A stretch of DNA of 26,897 bases from contig JALOAQ010000028.1 in the NCBI GenBank assembly GCA_023228725.1, forward strand, positions 1 to 26,897. The letters run 5' to 3'. This document shows, one piece after another, positions 8,111-16,139 of the stretch. The notes under the pieces are model-generated. The model worked only from the letters and a program-made list of their open reading frames with translations. It did no database searches and was not told where the DNA came from. Origin of the DNA: Bacteroidales bacterium (GTDB lineage Bacteria > Bacteroidota > Bacteroidia > Bacteroidales > ML635J-15). Positions within the stretch are counted from its first letter, which is position 1, and the number at the start of each line of letters is the position of its first letter. Made by a program: the position numbers and the translations under genes.

Positions 8111-8811
8111 TGATAAATTCAATTTTAAAAATAAATAATTTAGAATTTGGTTATAAAACACCTCTTTGCAAAGCTGTAAACATATCGGCTGAAATCGGAG
8201 ATTTAATATGTCTCGTTGGCCTAAACGGAAGCGGTAAATCAACATTTTTAAACACAATATCAGGAATTTTAAAACCACTTTCAGGAGAAATTTTTATAAA
8301 TAAACAAAATATTAAAAACCTAAGCTTAAACAAAAAATCCCAACTAATTAGTTATGTGCCAACAAGAATTGATTTTACAGCAAATTTAACAGTTAGAGAA
8401 TTAGCCGAAATGGGAAGAAGTCCTTATACAAATATTTTTGATAAAAAATCTAAATCAGATATAGAATTGGTTGAAAATATTTTAAATGATTTTGATTTAT
8501 TAAAACTACAAAACCGGCAAATTTGGAGTTTGAGCGATGGGGAAAAACAAAAAGCAATGATAGCCAGAGCCTTAGTTCAAGAAACGCCAATTATTGTTTT
8601 AGACGAACCAAGTGCATTTCTTGATTATAAAATGAAATCCCGATTTTTGGCAAAACTCAAAGAAATAAGTAAAACAAAATCTTTAATTTTTTCTAGTCAC
8701 GACATTGAAACAGCCACAAAATTTGCCACAAAAATATGGTTTATTAATGAAGAAAAACTTGAAATTCTTAGCCCTAAGGAATTTATAGAAAAATACTATT
8801 TTACAAATTAA
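8110..8811 (+). CDS. ABC transporter ATP-binding protein of the metal-chelate importer
   Basis: This 233-residue nucleotide-binding subunit powers the FecCD-type permease. Motifs in order: Walker A GLNGSGKST (37-45), the Q-loop region ISYVPTR, signature LSDGE (141-145), Walker B IIVLDEPS (Asp165, Glu166), and an H-loop SSHD. At the Q-loop the usual glutamine (YVPQ in BtuD and FecE) is replaced by Thr85. From memory, related Bacteroidota ATPases have a similar VLT-type Q-loop together with the LSDGE signature, so this looks like a lineage feature and not decay. It is slightly shorter than typical BtuD/FecE proteins (about 250 residues). The operon appears to end here, since a new promoter lies at 8854. 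Confidence 0.94.
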   Translation: MINSILKINNLEFGYKTPLCKAVNISAEIGDLICLVGLNGSGKSTFLNTISGILKPLSGEIFINKQNIKNLSLNKKSQLISYVPTRIDFTANLTVRELAEMGRSPYTNIFDKKSKSDIELVENILNDFDLLKLQNRQIWSLSDGEKQKAMIARALVQETPIIVLDEPSAFLDYKMKSRFLAKLKEISKTKSLIFSSHDIETATKFATKIWFINEEKLEILSPKEFIEKYYFTN

Positions 8812-8853
8812 TTATAATTCTTTTTATTAGGAAAATTATTATAAAAATTAAAC

Positions 8854-8861
8854 TATATTTG
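8854..8861 (+). promoter_or_regulatory. -7 promoter element of the TonB-receptor operon
   Basis: TATATTTG followed by C fully matches TAnnTTTG. Transcription would begin near 8867, leaving about 38 bases before the ATG at 8906. This argues against an in-frame TTG at 8870 as the start, since it would have almost no leader. No good -33 TTG is visible. Confidence 0.6.
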
Positions 8862-8905
8862 CACGTAATTTGTTATTAGAAAAGAAAAGAAACTTTTATA
8901 TCTTT

Positions 8906-11269
8906 ATGAAAAAGCTAAAATTAATCTGCATAATTTTTATAATATCATGCAACTTAGGAAGTTTTGCACAAAAATATACCATTAGCGGTTATGTTACAGA
9001 CAAAACTTCCGGAGAGCAGATATACAGTGCCAATGTTTACGACATACGTACAAAGCAAGGTACAACAAGCAACGAATATGGTTATTTTAGCTTAACTTTA
9101 AATGCTGATTCTGTAAGTCTTAGTGTTTCATTTGTTGGTTATGCGGCTTTTACAAGCAATTTATACTTAAATTCAGATTTAAACTTAAATATACAATTAG
9201 ATCCGGATATGATGTTGGCAGAAGTGATAATTTTAGATAAAAAATCGGATGAAATTGTAAAAAGCACACAAATGAGTTTGATAGAAATGCCAATTCATCA
9301 AATAAAAGCTTTACCCGTTTTACTTGGCGAAGCAGATGTTCTAAAATCTTTACAATTAATGCCTGGAGTACAGTCAGGGTCGGAGGGAAGTAGCGGTTTA
9401 TATGTTCGCGGTGGCGGTCCAGACCAAAATTTAATATTATTAGACGGAGTACCTGTTTACAATGCCTCACATTTGTTTGGTTTCTTTTCTGTTTTTAATA
9501 CTGATGCTATTTCAAATGTAAAATTAATTAAAGGCGGTTTTCCAGCTCGCTATGGTGGAAGGTTATCTTCGGTTTTAGATATTAGAATGAAAGAGGGAAA
9601 TTTGAAAAAATTTAGTGGCGAAGGTTCTATAGGAAATATTTCATCAAAATTTACTTTTGAAGGACCTATAGTAAAAGATAAAGCTTCATTTATAATTTCG
9701 GGAAGAAGAACATATATAGATATTTTAGCCGCACCACTAATTAAAATTGTAAATGATGCTTCAGGTGGTCCAGGAAAATTTAGAGCAGGATATTATTTCT
9801 ATGATGCTAATGCAAAAATAAATTATAAAATTTCAGATAAAGATAGAGTGTATTTAAGTTTTTACGCAGGTAAAGACAAGGCTTATACAAGATCAAAGGA
9901 AACTTATGTTTATAATGATACTACAAATGCAGAAAATGTGAATTTTAACTTAAATTGGGGAAATATAACAAGTGCTCTGCGGTGGAATCATGTGTTTCAT
10001 AAAAAACTTTTTGCAAATCTTACTGCTGTATATAGTAAATATGAATTTGAAACAATTCAAAAATATCAACATTTAGTTGGAAAAAGAACTGAAGAAGAAT
10101 ATTTATTTAATTATTTATCGGGAATTGACAATGTTGGCACAAACTTAGATTTTGATTACAGCCCTCTACCAAAACATTCTGTAAAATTTGGAGCTAATTA
10201 TTTATATCATACTTTTAGCCCTGGAGGAACAACTTTTTCAATGAGCTATGACCAAGAAAATATAACTATGGACTTTTCAAATAAAAAGATTTATGCCAAC
10301 GAGTTTTATATTTATGCCGAAGATTCATGGGATGCCACTGCTTTATTAAAATTAAATTTTGGAGCTCACTATTCTGGATTTTCCGTGCAAAAAAGATTTT
10401 ATCAATCTGTTCAACCAAGAGTTTCTGCAAGATTTTTAATTAATGAGAAAATGTCTTTAAAAGCCGCTTACTCACATATGTCGCAGTATATACATTTATT
10501 AACTAATGCAAGTATTGGATTACCAACAGATTTATGGCTTCCATCAACTGATTCTGTTCAGCCCGAGCTATCAAAACAAGCTGCTTTAGGATTTGTATAT
10601 AATATCAATAATAATTGGGATTTAAGCATAGAAGGATATTATAAAACTTTGAACAATTTAATAGAATATAAAGAAGGAGCAGGATTTTTTCAATTAGCAC
10701 AAAATTGGGAATCAAAACTTGAAATTGGAGAAGGATATGCTTATGGTTCAGAAATTTTATTAAGAAAAAACTATGGAAAACTCACAGGTTGGCTTGGCTA
10801 TACACTGTCTTGGTCCTGGAGAAAATTTGAAAATATAAATTTTGGAAACAAATTTCCTTATAAATATGATAGAAGGCATGATGTTTCCTTAGTATTATTG
10901 TATGAGTTCAACGAAAAAGTGGATATGGGATTAACTTGGGTTTATGGCACAGGAAATGCTGTTACCCTAGGTGTGGCTAGATATTCAGGATTAAGTTTGG
11001 AAAATTATTGGTCATATTATCAAGCAATTGAATATTTTAATGGAAGAAATTCCTATAGAATGCCGTCTTATCATAGATTAGATTTAAGCATAAATTTAAA
11101 GAAAAAAACAAAATGGGGAAATCAAACTTGGAGTTTTGGTTTATACAACGCTTATAGTCGTCAAAATCCTTTCTATTTATACTTCGGATACGATAATAGC
11201 AAAAGAGTGCTTAAACAAGTAAGCTTATTCCCAATTATTCCGTCAGTAAGATATGCTTTTAAATTTTAA
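8906..11269 (+). CDS. TonB-dependent outer-membrane receptor with carboxypeptidase-regulatory-like domain
   Basis: The gene encodes 787 residues from the ATG at 8906. An open frame extends 12 codons upstream to a TTG, but the ATG begins a proper signal peptide (MKKLKLICIIFIISCNLGSF, then AQ) and fits the promoter at 8854. Residues about 24-105 form a CarboxypepD_reg-like domain (YTISGYVTDKTSGEQIYSAN, TSNEYGYFSL). The plug spans about 125-225, with LYVRGGGPDQNLILLDGVPV and GGFPARYGGRLSSVLDIRMK. The remainder is a beta-barrel of alternating aromatic strands ending VRYAFKF, the terminal-Phe insertion signal. It imports a ligand using TonB energy. The substrate is unknown; it may be that of the adjacent ABC importer or something recognised with the DUF4249 lipoprotein 12 bases downstream. 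Confidence 0.93.
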   Translation: MKKLKLICIIFIISCNLGSFAQKYTISGYVTDKTSGEQIYSANVYDIRTKQGTTSNEYGYFSLTLNADSVSLSVSFVGYAAFTSNLYLNSDLNLNIQLDPDMMLAEVIILDKKSDEIVKSTQMSLIEMPIHQIKALPVLLGEADVLKSLQLMPGVQSGSEGSSGLYVRGGGPDQNLILLDGVPVYNASHLFGFFSVFNTDAISNVKLIKGGFPARYGGRLSSVLDIRMKEGNLKKFSGEGSIGNISSKFTFEGPIVKDKASFIISGRRTYIDILAAPLIKIVNDASGGPGKFRAGYYFYDANAKINYKISDKDRVYLSFYAGKDKAYTRSKETYVYNDTTNAENVNFNLNWGNITSALRWNHVFHKKLFANLTAVYSKYEFETIQKYQHLVGKRTEEEYLFNYLSGIDNVGTNLDFDYSPLPKHSVKFGANYLYHTFSPGGTTFSMSYDQENITMDFSNKKIYANEFYIYAEDSWDATALLKLNFGAHYSGFSVQKRFYQSVQPRVSARFLINEKMSLKAAYSHMSQYIHLLTNASIGLPTDLWLPSTDSVQPELSKQAALGFVYNINNNWDLSIEGYYKTLNNLIEYKEGAGFFQLAQNWESKLEIGEGYAYGSEILLRKNYGKLTGWLGYTLSWSWRKFENINFGNKFPYKYDRRHDVSLVLLYEFNEKVDMGLTWVYGTGNAVTLGVARYSGLSLENYWSYYQAIEYFNGRNSYRMPSYHRLDLSINLKKKTKWGNQTWSFGLYNAYSRQNPFYLYFGYDNSKRVLKQVSLFPIIPSVRYAFKF

Positions 11270-11281
11270 AAATTAAAACAA

Positions 11282-12274
11282 ATGAAAACAAATATTTTTA
11301 AATACTCTTTAATATTTATAATATTTACAAGTATAGTTTTTATTATAGCTTGTGAAAAAACTATTGAAATTGATATTGAAGACACAAAACCAAAATTAGT
11401 TTTAAATGCAGAATTAAATCCCGACTCTACAATTAAAGTAAATATAACCCGAAGCAGACATATCCTCGATAACGCAATGATTACAAACGTTGAAGACGCT
11501 CAAGTAAAAATTTACGAAGACGAAATTTTTATTGGAAATTTAATTTATGATAAAAATGGAAATTACCGTTTAAACTATAAACCAAAAAAAGGTAAAAACT
11601 ATAAAATTATTGTTGAGCATCCAAATTATGAAACAGTAAAAGCTACAAGTTTTATAATAAGCAAAATAGAAAATATATCTATAGATACTTCAAGCACTTA
11701 CGATGAATATGGAAATAGTATTACAAATTTAAACATAAAATTTAAAGACCCTGCAAATGAAAAGAACTATTATATGCTAAAACTTCGCGATAAGTATAAA
11801 ACGGAGATATGGGATTATTCAATTATTGTTATAGACACTATTTATACAGGACCAGACACTACAATTGTAAATATTAGCCAAGGGGCTTTTACTTATGAAT
11901 ACAGTACGGAAGTAGTATATTTTAGTTCTAATGATATAAATTTAGATGAGGATAATTATTTTGCAGGTGTTTTAGCAATTTCAGATGAGTTGTTTGATGG
12001 TAAAGAATATTTATTAAAAACAAGTTTTGATGCAAATTACACATATTATTCTACCGACACTTCATTGATATATATTGATTTTTATTCAATTAGTCAAGAT
12101 TATTACAAATATATAAAATCAAGAAATAAATATACTTATTCTGTTGGCGACCCTTTTTCAGAGCCAGTGATGGTTTTTACAAATGTGGAAAACGGTTTAG
12201 GAATTTTAGGCTCAGCCCATGCTAATACTGATTCTATACTAATTAAAAGAAAAAATTATTTTTATTATGAATAA
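11282..12274 (+). CDS. DUF4249 family lipoprotein
   Basis: This 330-residue protein has a lipoprotein signal (FIIAC, Cys24) followed by CEKTIEIDIEDTKPKLVLNA and a VNITRSRHILDN segment, the characteristic opening of DUF4249 proteins in Bacteroidota. The body is predicted to be beta-rich, with an Ig-like half (DAQVKIYEDEIFIGNLIYD, GKNYKIIVEHPNY) and a C-terminal region rich in Tyr and Asp. The function of the family is not established. It follows the TonB-dependent receptor by 12 bases and overlaps the AraC gene by 8 bases, so the three are almost certainly one operon. By analogy with SusC/SusD pairs it could be a surface partner of the receptor, which is inference. Confidence 0.82.
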   Translation: MKTNIFKYSLIFIIFTSIVFIIACEKTIEIDIEDTKPKLVLNAELNPDSTIKVNITRSRHILDNAMITNVEDAQVKIYEDEIFIGNLIYDKNGNYRLNYKPKKGKNYKIIVEHPNYETVKATSFIISKIENISIDTSSTYDEYGNSITNLNIKFKDPANEKNYYMLKLRDKYKTEIWDYSIIVIDTIYTGPDTTIVNISQGAFTYEYSTEVVYFSSNDINLDEDNYFAGVLAISDELFDGKEYLLKTSFDANYTYYSTDTSLIYIDFYSISQDYYKYIKSRNKYTYSVGDPFSEPVMVFTNVENGLGILGSAHANTDSILIKRKNYFYYE

Positions 12275-13097
12275 GGAAACCAAAATAAATATCACCCGTA
12301 CTATTTTAGAGATAAAAAATGAAAATCTGAAGCCTTATATTTATGATTATTGGGTATATATTACCACGGGAGAAACTCATTTGTTTTCTGCAATCACAAC
12401 GCCGCCACTAGGATACCCAACTATTCAATTTGTCTTGGGTAATTATAAAGGTTTTTACCAGCTTAAAAATAAAAATATAAAATCACTAATTACTGGACAA
12501 TACGCAAGACATGTTACACTTTCTCCAAGTTCTAAAATGGGACTGATTATTGTAAACTTTAAACCATACGGGTTTTATAATTTTTTTGGAAAAACCCCAC
12601 CTAGTGGAAAACAGGACACTATAGAAGGAGCTGTGTTTTTTGGGGAAGAATCTATAAATAATATAGTCGAAAAAATGTCAAATTCAAAAAATAGAAATGA
12701 TTTAATAGACTATTTGGAGGGTTTTTTACTTGAAAACCAAAAGAAGAATATTAAAAAACATGATTTCTTTGATAGTTTAGTTGATGATATATACGATAAA
12801 AATGGACTTATTAACTTGGACTTACTTATAAATGGAAAGTTTTCAATAAGAACTTTACAAAGATATTTTTCAAAGGTAATTGGAATTAGTCCTAAAACAT
12901 TTTCCAGAATACTAAGACATAAATATATTATTCAGCTAATGTACACTAATCCGGAGATTACATGGAACGACCTTAGTTTTCAAGGATATTATTTTGACCA
13001 ATCTCATTTTATTAAAGATTTTAATGATTTTACCAAATTTAAACCTACAGACTATAATTGTCTTAAAACATCTGTAATTTCCGAATTATTTAAGTAA
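12267..13097 (+). CDS. AraC-family transcriptional regulator
   Basis: This 276-residue protein has a C-terminal AraC-type double helix-turn-helix (about 180-265): SIRTLQRYFSKVIGISPKTF is the first recognition unit and WNDLSFQGYYFDQSHFIKDF with FTKFKPTDY the second. The N-terminal part (about 15-150) resembles the DUF6597-type sensor domain, with LKPYIYDYWVY and a FKPYGFYNFFG stretch. The gene starts inside the end of the DUF4249 gene (8-base overlap, different frame), so it is translated from the receptor operon and is a good candidate for self-regulating it. The inducer is unknown. The AraC call is firm. Confidence 0.9.
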   Translation: MNKETKINITRTILEIKNENLKPYIYDYWVYITTGETHLFSAITTPPLGYPTIQFVLGNYKGFYQLKNKNIKSLITGQYARHVTLSPSSKMGLIIVNFKPYGFYNFFGKTPPSGKQDTIEGAVFFGEESINNIVEKMSNSKNRNDLIDYLEGFLLENQKKNIKKHDFFDSLVDDIYDKNGLINLDLLINGKFSIRTLQRYFSKVIGISPKTFSRILRHKYIIQLMYTNPEITWNDLSFQGYYFDQSHFIKDFNDFTKFKPTDYNCLKTSVISELFK

Positions 13098-13165
13098 TTT
13101 TAATTTAATTAAAAAACTAAGTTTTGTCGCATTTTTACAATAATTCATCTCTTTTTATTTTTTTA

Positions 13166-13192
13166 TTTGTAGAACATTTCATAATAGATTTG
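13166..13192 (+). promoter_or_regulatory. Promoter-like pair just upstream of a terminator
   Basis: TTTG (13166-13169) and TAGATTTG (13185-13192) are separated by 15 bases, a little short for the canonical spacing of about 19. A transcript from here would reach the 13218-13249 terminator after about 50 bases. Confidence 0.35.
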
Positions 13193-13217
13193 TAAGTTCA
13201 CGCTTTTCTCAAAAAAC

Positions 13218-13249
13218 AGCCTCAGTTTTCCCAAAATTGAGGCTTTTTG
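13218..13249 (+). terminator. Rho-independent terminator after the AraC gene
   Basis: AGCCTCAGTTTT (13218-13229) pairs with AAAATTGAGGCT (13233-13244; one G-U pair) across a CCC loop and continues into T residues. It most simply ends the receptor-DUF4249-AraC operon, about 120 bases after the AraC stop. Confidence 0.82.
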
Positions 13250-13382
13250 ATAATAAATCATTAGATTAAATCGCGAAAGAAGTAATAAAGTTTGCAGTGG
13301 AATAAAAAACTTATCAATTTTATTTATATTAAAACCTAAAAAACAATATTTAAAGCAAAATCATAAAGTTTTATTCTAATTA

Positions 13383-13413
13383 TTTTGACTTTTTATTTTT
13401 TAAAATTAACTTG
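13383..13413 (+). promoter_or_regulatory. Promoter of the DUF4301 gene
   Basis: TTTTG (13383-13387) and TAACTTG (13407-13413) are 19 bases apart. The -7 box lacks one T of the consensus. Its position means the in-frame TTG at 13411 lies inside the promoter, so translation should begin at the ATG at 13429. Confidence 0.45.
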
Positions 13414-13428
13414 CAAAAAAAATATTAT

Positions 13429-14889
13429 ATGCTAAACCAAGAAGATATTAATTATTTAAAAAGTTTTAAAATTCATAAAACTTTAATTGATGAGCAAATT
13501 AGATTATTAAATAAAAGTGATTCTTTTTTGAATATTTATGATTTTGCAAGTATAAAAAATGGAATTAAACAAATTGAAAATCCTCAAATTTATGAAGATA
13601 TATTTAATAAAAAATCTGAAAATTATAAATTAGCTAAGTTTGTGCCAGCTTCGGGTGCAGCAACAAGAATGTTTAAAAGATACATCACTTATAATTTAGA
13701 GCCTAATCTTAAAAACTTAAACGATGGAGATTTTTATTCTGTAAAAAATGGCTTGAAAAACATTAAAAATTTTGCTTTTTATAAAAAATTAAAATCCTTA
13801 TGCACAGAGCCTGAGAATTTGGAAGAAATTGTTGAAAAAATTCTCTATTCTGGCTTAAATTATGCAAATTTACCCAAAGGATTATTAGATTTTCATAACT
13901 ACCCCGACTCGCCACGAACAGCTTTTGAAGAACATTTACATGAAGCCAACTTGCTTGCAAAAAAACCTGAAAATTTTGATATACATTTAACTGTATCACC
14001 AGAGTTTTTACTAGATTTTCATACAAAGCTTGAAGAAATTAATGAAAAAACAAAATATAATTTCAATCTCAGTTTTTCTGAGCAAGAAGTATCAACTAAT
14101 ACAATTTCCACTTATGCAAACGGTGATATTGTTAGGAATAACAAGGGCGATGTTTTGCTTAGACCAGGTGGACACGGCTCTTTGTTAACAAATTTAAATA
14201 AACTTAATGCAGATATTATTTTTATAAAAAATATAGACAATCTTACTCATGGAGATTATTTAGAAGAAACTATTTTATGGAAAAAAGTATTAGCAGGAGT
14301 ATTAATTGAAATTGCAGAAAAAATAAAAGAAATTCATTTTAATATTAAAAATAATTTTTCAAAAGATGTTTTAGATAAAGCAAAAGAATACTTAGAAAAA
14401 CAAACAAACGCAATTTTTGAAAATTCAGAAAATCTAAAAACAGATATTTTAAATTATATAAACCGCCCAATACGGGTTTGTGGAATGGTTAAAAATACCG
14501 GCGAACCTGGTGGTGGACCTTTTTGGGTAAAAGATAAAAATGGAAAAATAAGCTTACAAATTGTAGAAAAAGCTCAAATAAATCTAGAAATACCCGAACA
14601 AGCTGATTATTTCGCCAATTCAAGTCATTTTAATCCTGTGGATTTAGTTTGTTATGTAAAAAATCCTGAAGGAGAAAAATTTGAGCTTAAAAATTTTGTT
14701 GATAAAGATTCTAGTTTTGTTTCAGAAAAAACCCATCAGGGCAAAAATATAAAAGTTTTAGAACACCCAGGTTTGTGGAATGGCTCAATGTCCGATTGGA
14801 TAAGTGTTTTTGTTGAATTGCCACTTATTACTTTTAACCCGGTAAAAGAGCTAAACGATTTGCTAAGAAAAGAACATCAAGCAAAATAA
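13429..14889 (+). CDS. DUF4301 family protein with nucleotidyltransferase-like signature
   Basis: The gene encodes 486 residues from the ATG at 13429 (MLNQEDINYLKSFKIHK); a TTG six codons upstream lies in the promoter. The protein matches DUF4301, a family largely restricted to Bacteroidota and without an established function. Two segments recall UDP-sugar pyrophosphorylases: FVPASGAATRMFKRY (about 70-84), like the Gly-rich nucleotide loop with a following Lys, and RPGGHGSLLTNL with DIIFIKNIDNL (about 245-272), which resembles PPGHGD and EYIFVSNIDNL of eukaryotic-type UDP-glucose pyrophosphorylase. I infer a GT-A-like nucleotidyl-transfer fold. The C-terminal third contains VCGMVKNTGEPGGGPFWVKD and a SSHFNPVDLVCYVKN stretch. 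No signal peptide is seen, so it is cytoplasmic. It is a single gene, convergent with the PorV-like gene 36 bases away. Confidence 0.85.
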   Translation: MLNQEDINYLKSFKIHKTLIDEQIRLLNKSDSFLNIYDFASIKNGIKQIENPQIYEDIFNKKSENYKLAKFVPASGAATRMFKRYITYNLEPNLKNLNDGDFYSVKNGLKNIKNFAFYKKLKSLCTEPENLEEIVEKILYSGLNYANLPKGLLDFHNYPDSPRTAFEEHLHEANLLAKKPENFDIHLTVSPEFLLDFHTKLEEINEKTKYNFNLSFSEQEVSTNTISTYANGDIVRNNKGDVLLRPGGHGSLLTNLNKLNADIIFIKNIDNLTHGDYLEETILWKKVLAGVLIEIAEKIKEIHFNIKNNFSKDVLDKAKEYLEKQTNAIFENSENLKTDILNYINRPIRVCGMVKNTGEPGGGPFWVKDKNGKISLQIVEKAQINLEIPEQADYFANSSHFNPVDLVCYVKNPEGEKFELKNFVDKDSSFVSEKTHQGKNIKVLEHPGLWNGSMSDWISVFVELPLITFNPVKELNDLLRKEHQAK

Positions 14890-14925
14890 AAATTGAATGG
14901 AAAAACAAAAAACTAAGAAAAAATT

Positions 14926-16017
14926 TTAAAATTTACTTTGAGACAATTTTTCTATGTTAAATCTATAAGCCAAAGAAAAAACATGAGAGTAAAGTGCTAT
15001 ACTTTGGTTTCCAATATCAGTAAAAGCATAATCTATTTTTAATCCAAAAACATTTACACCAATTCCAATATTAGGTTGCCAAGAAGTTGAGTAAGTATTG
15101 TCAAACTCAGGAATTTGTTGAAAATTATTAACACCTGCTCTGGCAAAAACCATATTTCTAAACGAAACTTCTAAACCAAAAGAGGGGTCTATACTAATTA
15201 AATTAGTTTTTATAAGAGTATTTCTTTTTCCATCGCTGGTATTAACAAGGCCCAATTCTCCATAAATAGAAAAATCATCATTTATATTAAATAAATATCC
15301 TGCGGCTAAAAGTAAACGAGGTAAAGTAATTTCTAATCCATTTTCAGGAATTTCGTTTCCTGTAGCTTCAAAAACATCGCGTAAAAGCTCTTGATTAAAT
15401 TTCCAAGCATTAAAAGTTGTACTAATATCTCTAAAATTTGCTCCAAACTTCCAATTTTTATAATGATACATTGCTGAAGCGTCTATACCAAAACCCCAAG
15501 CATTTGCAAATTCTCCAACATTTCGTTTAATTACTTTTGCATTTCCACCAATACTTAAACCATCTATAGGTAATTTGTGAGAATATGAAAATAAAAAAGC
15601 GTAATCAGCAACCGAAAACGAAGAAATTCTGTCGTATCTTATATTTCCATCACTATCAATAAGGTCTAAGGTATTTGGAATATCATCAACTCCAAAACGG
15701 ATCATGGATAAAGCCAAAGCAGATTTGTCATCAATTTTGTATGAAGCTCCTAAAAAATCGTATTTTGCTATTCCTGCAAAATATTCTGAGTGCATTGCAC
15801 CAATTTCTATTTTTTTGTCTAATTTGTACAACCCTGCCGGATTCCAATAAGTTGCATTAATATCTTCGCTTGAAGCAACAACAGAGTTTCCCATTCCTAA
15901 TGCTCTGGCTCCTACGCCAATAGCCATAAACTCATTACTGTATTTTGGAGCAATTTGTGCTTTAAGATTAAGACTAAAAATTAGCAAAAACAAAAATATA
16001 TTTAATGTAAATTTCAT
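14926..16017 (-). CDS. PorV/FadL-like outer-membrane protein, putative T9SS component
   Basis: The gene encodes 363 residues from the ATG at 16017-16015. An upstream in-frame TTG at 16038 would add seven residues before a normal signal peptide (MKFTLNIFLFLLIFSLNLKA, then Q), so I prefer the ATG. The mature N-terminus has the PorV-family opening FMAIGVGARALGMGNSVVAS with INATYWNPAGLY, followed by a beta-barrel of alternating strands ending in HVFSLAYRFNIEK. PorV in type IX secretion binds cargo released from the SprA/Sov translocon and hands it on for attachment; related paralogues are common and their cargo varies. Two T9SS cargo proteins lie in this window, but there is no linkage that would assign them to it. 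It is divergent from pssA, with a palindrome between them. Confidence 0.83.
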   Translation of the reverse strand: MKFTLNIFLFLLIFSLNLKAQIAPKYSNEFMAIGVGARALGMGNSVVASSEDINATYWNPAGLYKLDKKIEIGAMHSEYFAGIAKYDFLGASYKIDDKSALALSMIRFGVDDIPNTLDLIDSDGNIRYDRISSFSVADYAFLFSYSHKLPIDGLSIGGNAKVIKRNVGEFANAWGFGIDASAMYHYKNWKFGANFRDISTTFNAWKFNQELLRDVFEATGNEIPENGLEITLPRLLLAAGYLFNINDDFSIYGELGLVNTSDGKRNTLIKTNLISIDPSFGLEVSFRNMVFARAGVNNFQQIPEFDNTYSTSWQPNIGIGVNVFGLKIDYAFTDIGNQSIALYSHVFSLAYRFNIEKLSQSKF

Positions 16018-16037
16018 TTCAATTTTTTTATTTAACA

Positions 16038-16061
16038 AAATAACATAATAAAATGTTATTT
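16038..16061. promoter_or_regulatory. Inverted repeat between divergent PorV-like and pssA genes
   Basis: AAATAACAT (16038-16046) and ATGTTATTT (16053-16061) are perfect 9-bp arms around a 6-base spacer, 21 bases before the PorV-like start codon. It could be an operator for the leftward gene. The composition is all but pure A/T, so chance cannot be excluded. Confidence 0.35.
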
Positions 16062-16062
16062 A

Positions 16063-16096
16063 TTGCAAGTTTTAACAAAAAACTTCAATATTTTTG
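16063..16096 (+). promoter_or_regulatory. Promoter of pssA-purS
   Basis: TTG (16063-16065) and TATTTTTG (16089-16096) are 23 bases apart, somewhat wide. The -7 box is a full TAnnTTTG match, 43 bases before the pssA start codon. Confidence 0.45.
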
Positions 16097-16139
16097 TGTC
16101 AAAATTAAATAATTTTTTAAGATTTAAAAAAACACTAAA

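Larger units (their letters stand above)
13098..13428 (+). other. Intergenic region with promoter-like and terminator signals
   Basis: The 331 bases between the AraC and DUF4301 genes contain no coding frame. They hold a TAGATTTG box (13185-13192), a strong terminator (13218-13249) and the DUF4301 promoter (13383-13413). Nothing else recognisable was seen. Confidence 0.6.

Noticed and set aside
7456..8333. Reverse-strand open frames within the importer genes
   Set aside because: They are shadows of the well-supported permease and ATPase genes, with no coding features of their own.
8870..8905. TTG as the start of the TonB-dependent receptor
   Set aside because: It lies at the predicted transcription start from TATATTTG (8854-8861) and places a charged stretch before an otherwise normal signal peptide; the ATG at 8906 fits better.
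13411..13428. TTG as the start of the DUF4301 gene
   Set aside because: It overlaps the putative -7 promoter box; the ATG at 13429 gives the usual family N-terminus.
16018..16038. Seven-residue N-terminal extension of the PorV-like protein from a TTG
   Set aside because: The ATG at 16017 directly begins a good signal peptide; the extension would precede it with Lys- and Glu-containing residues.
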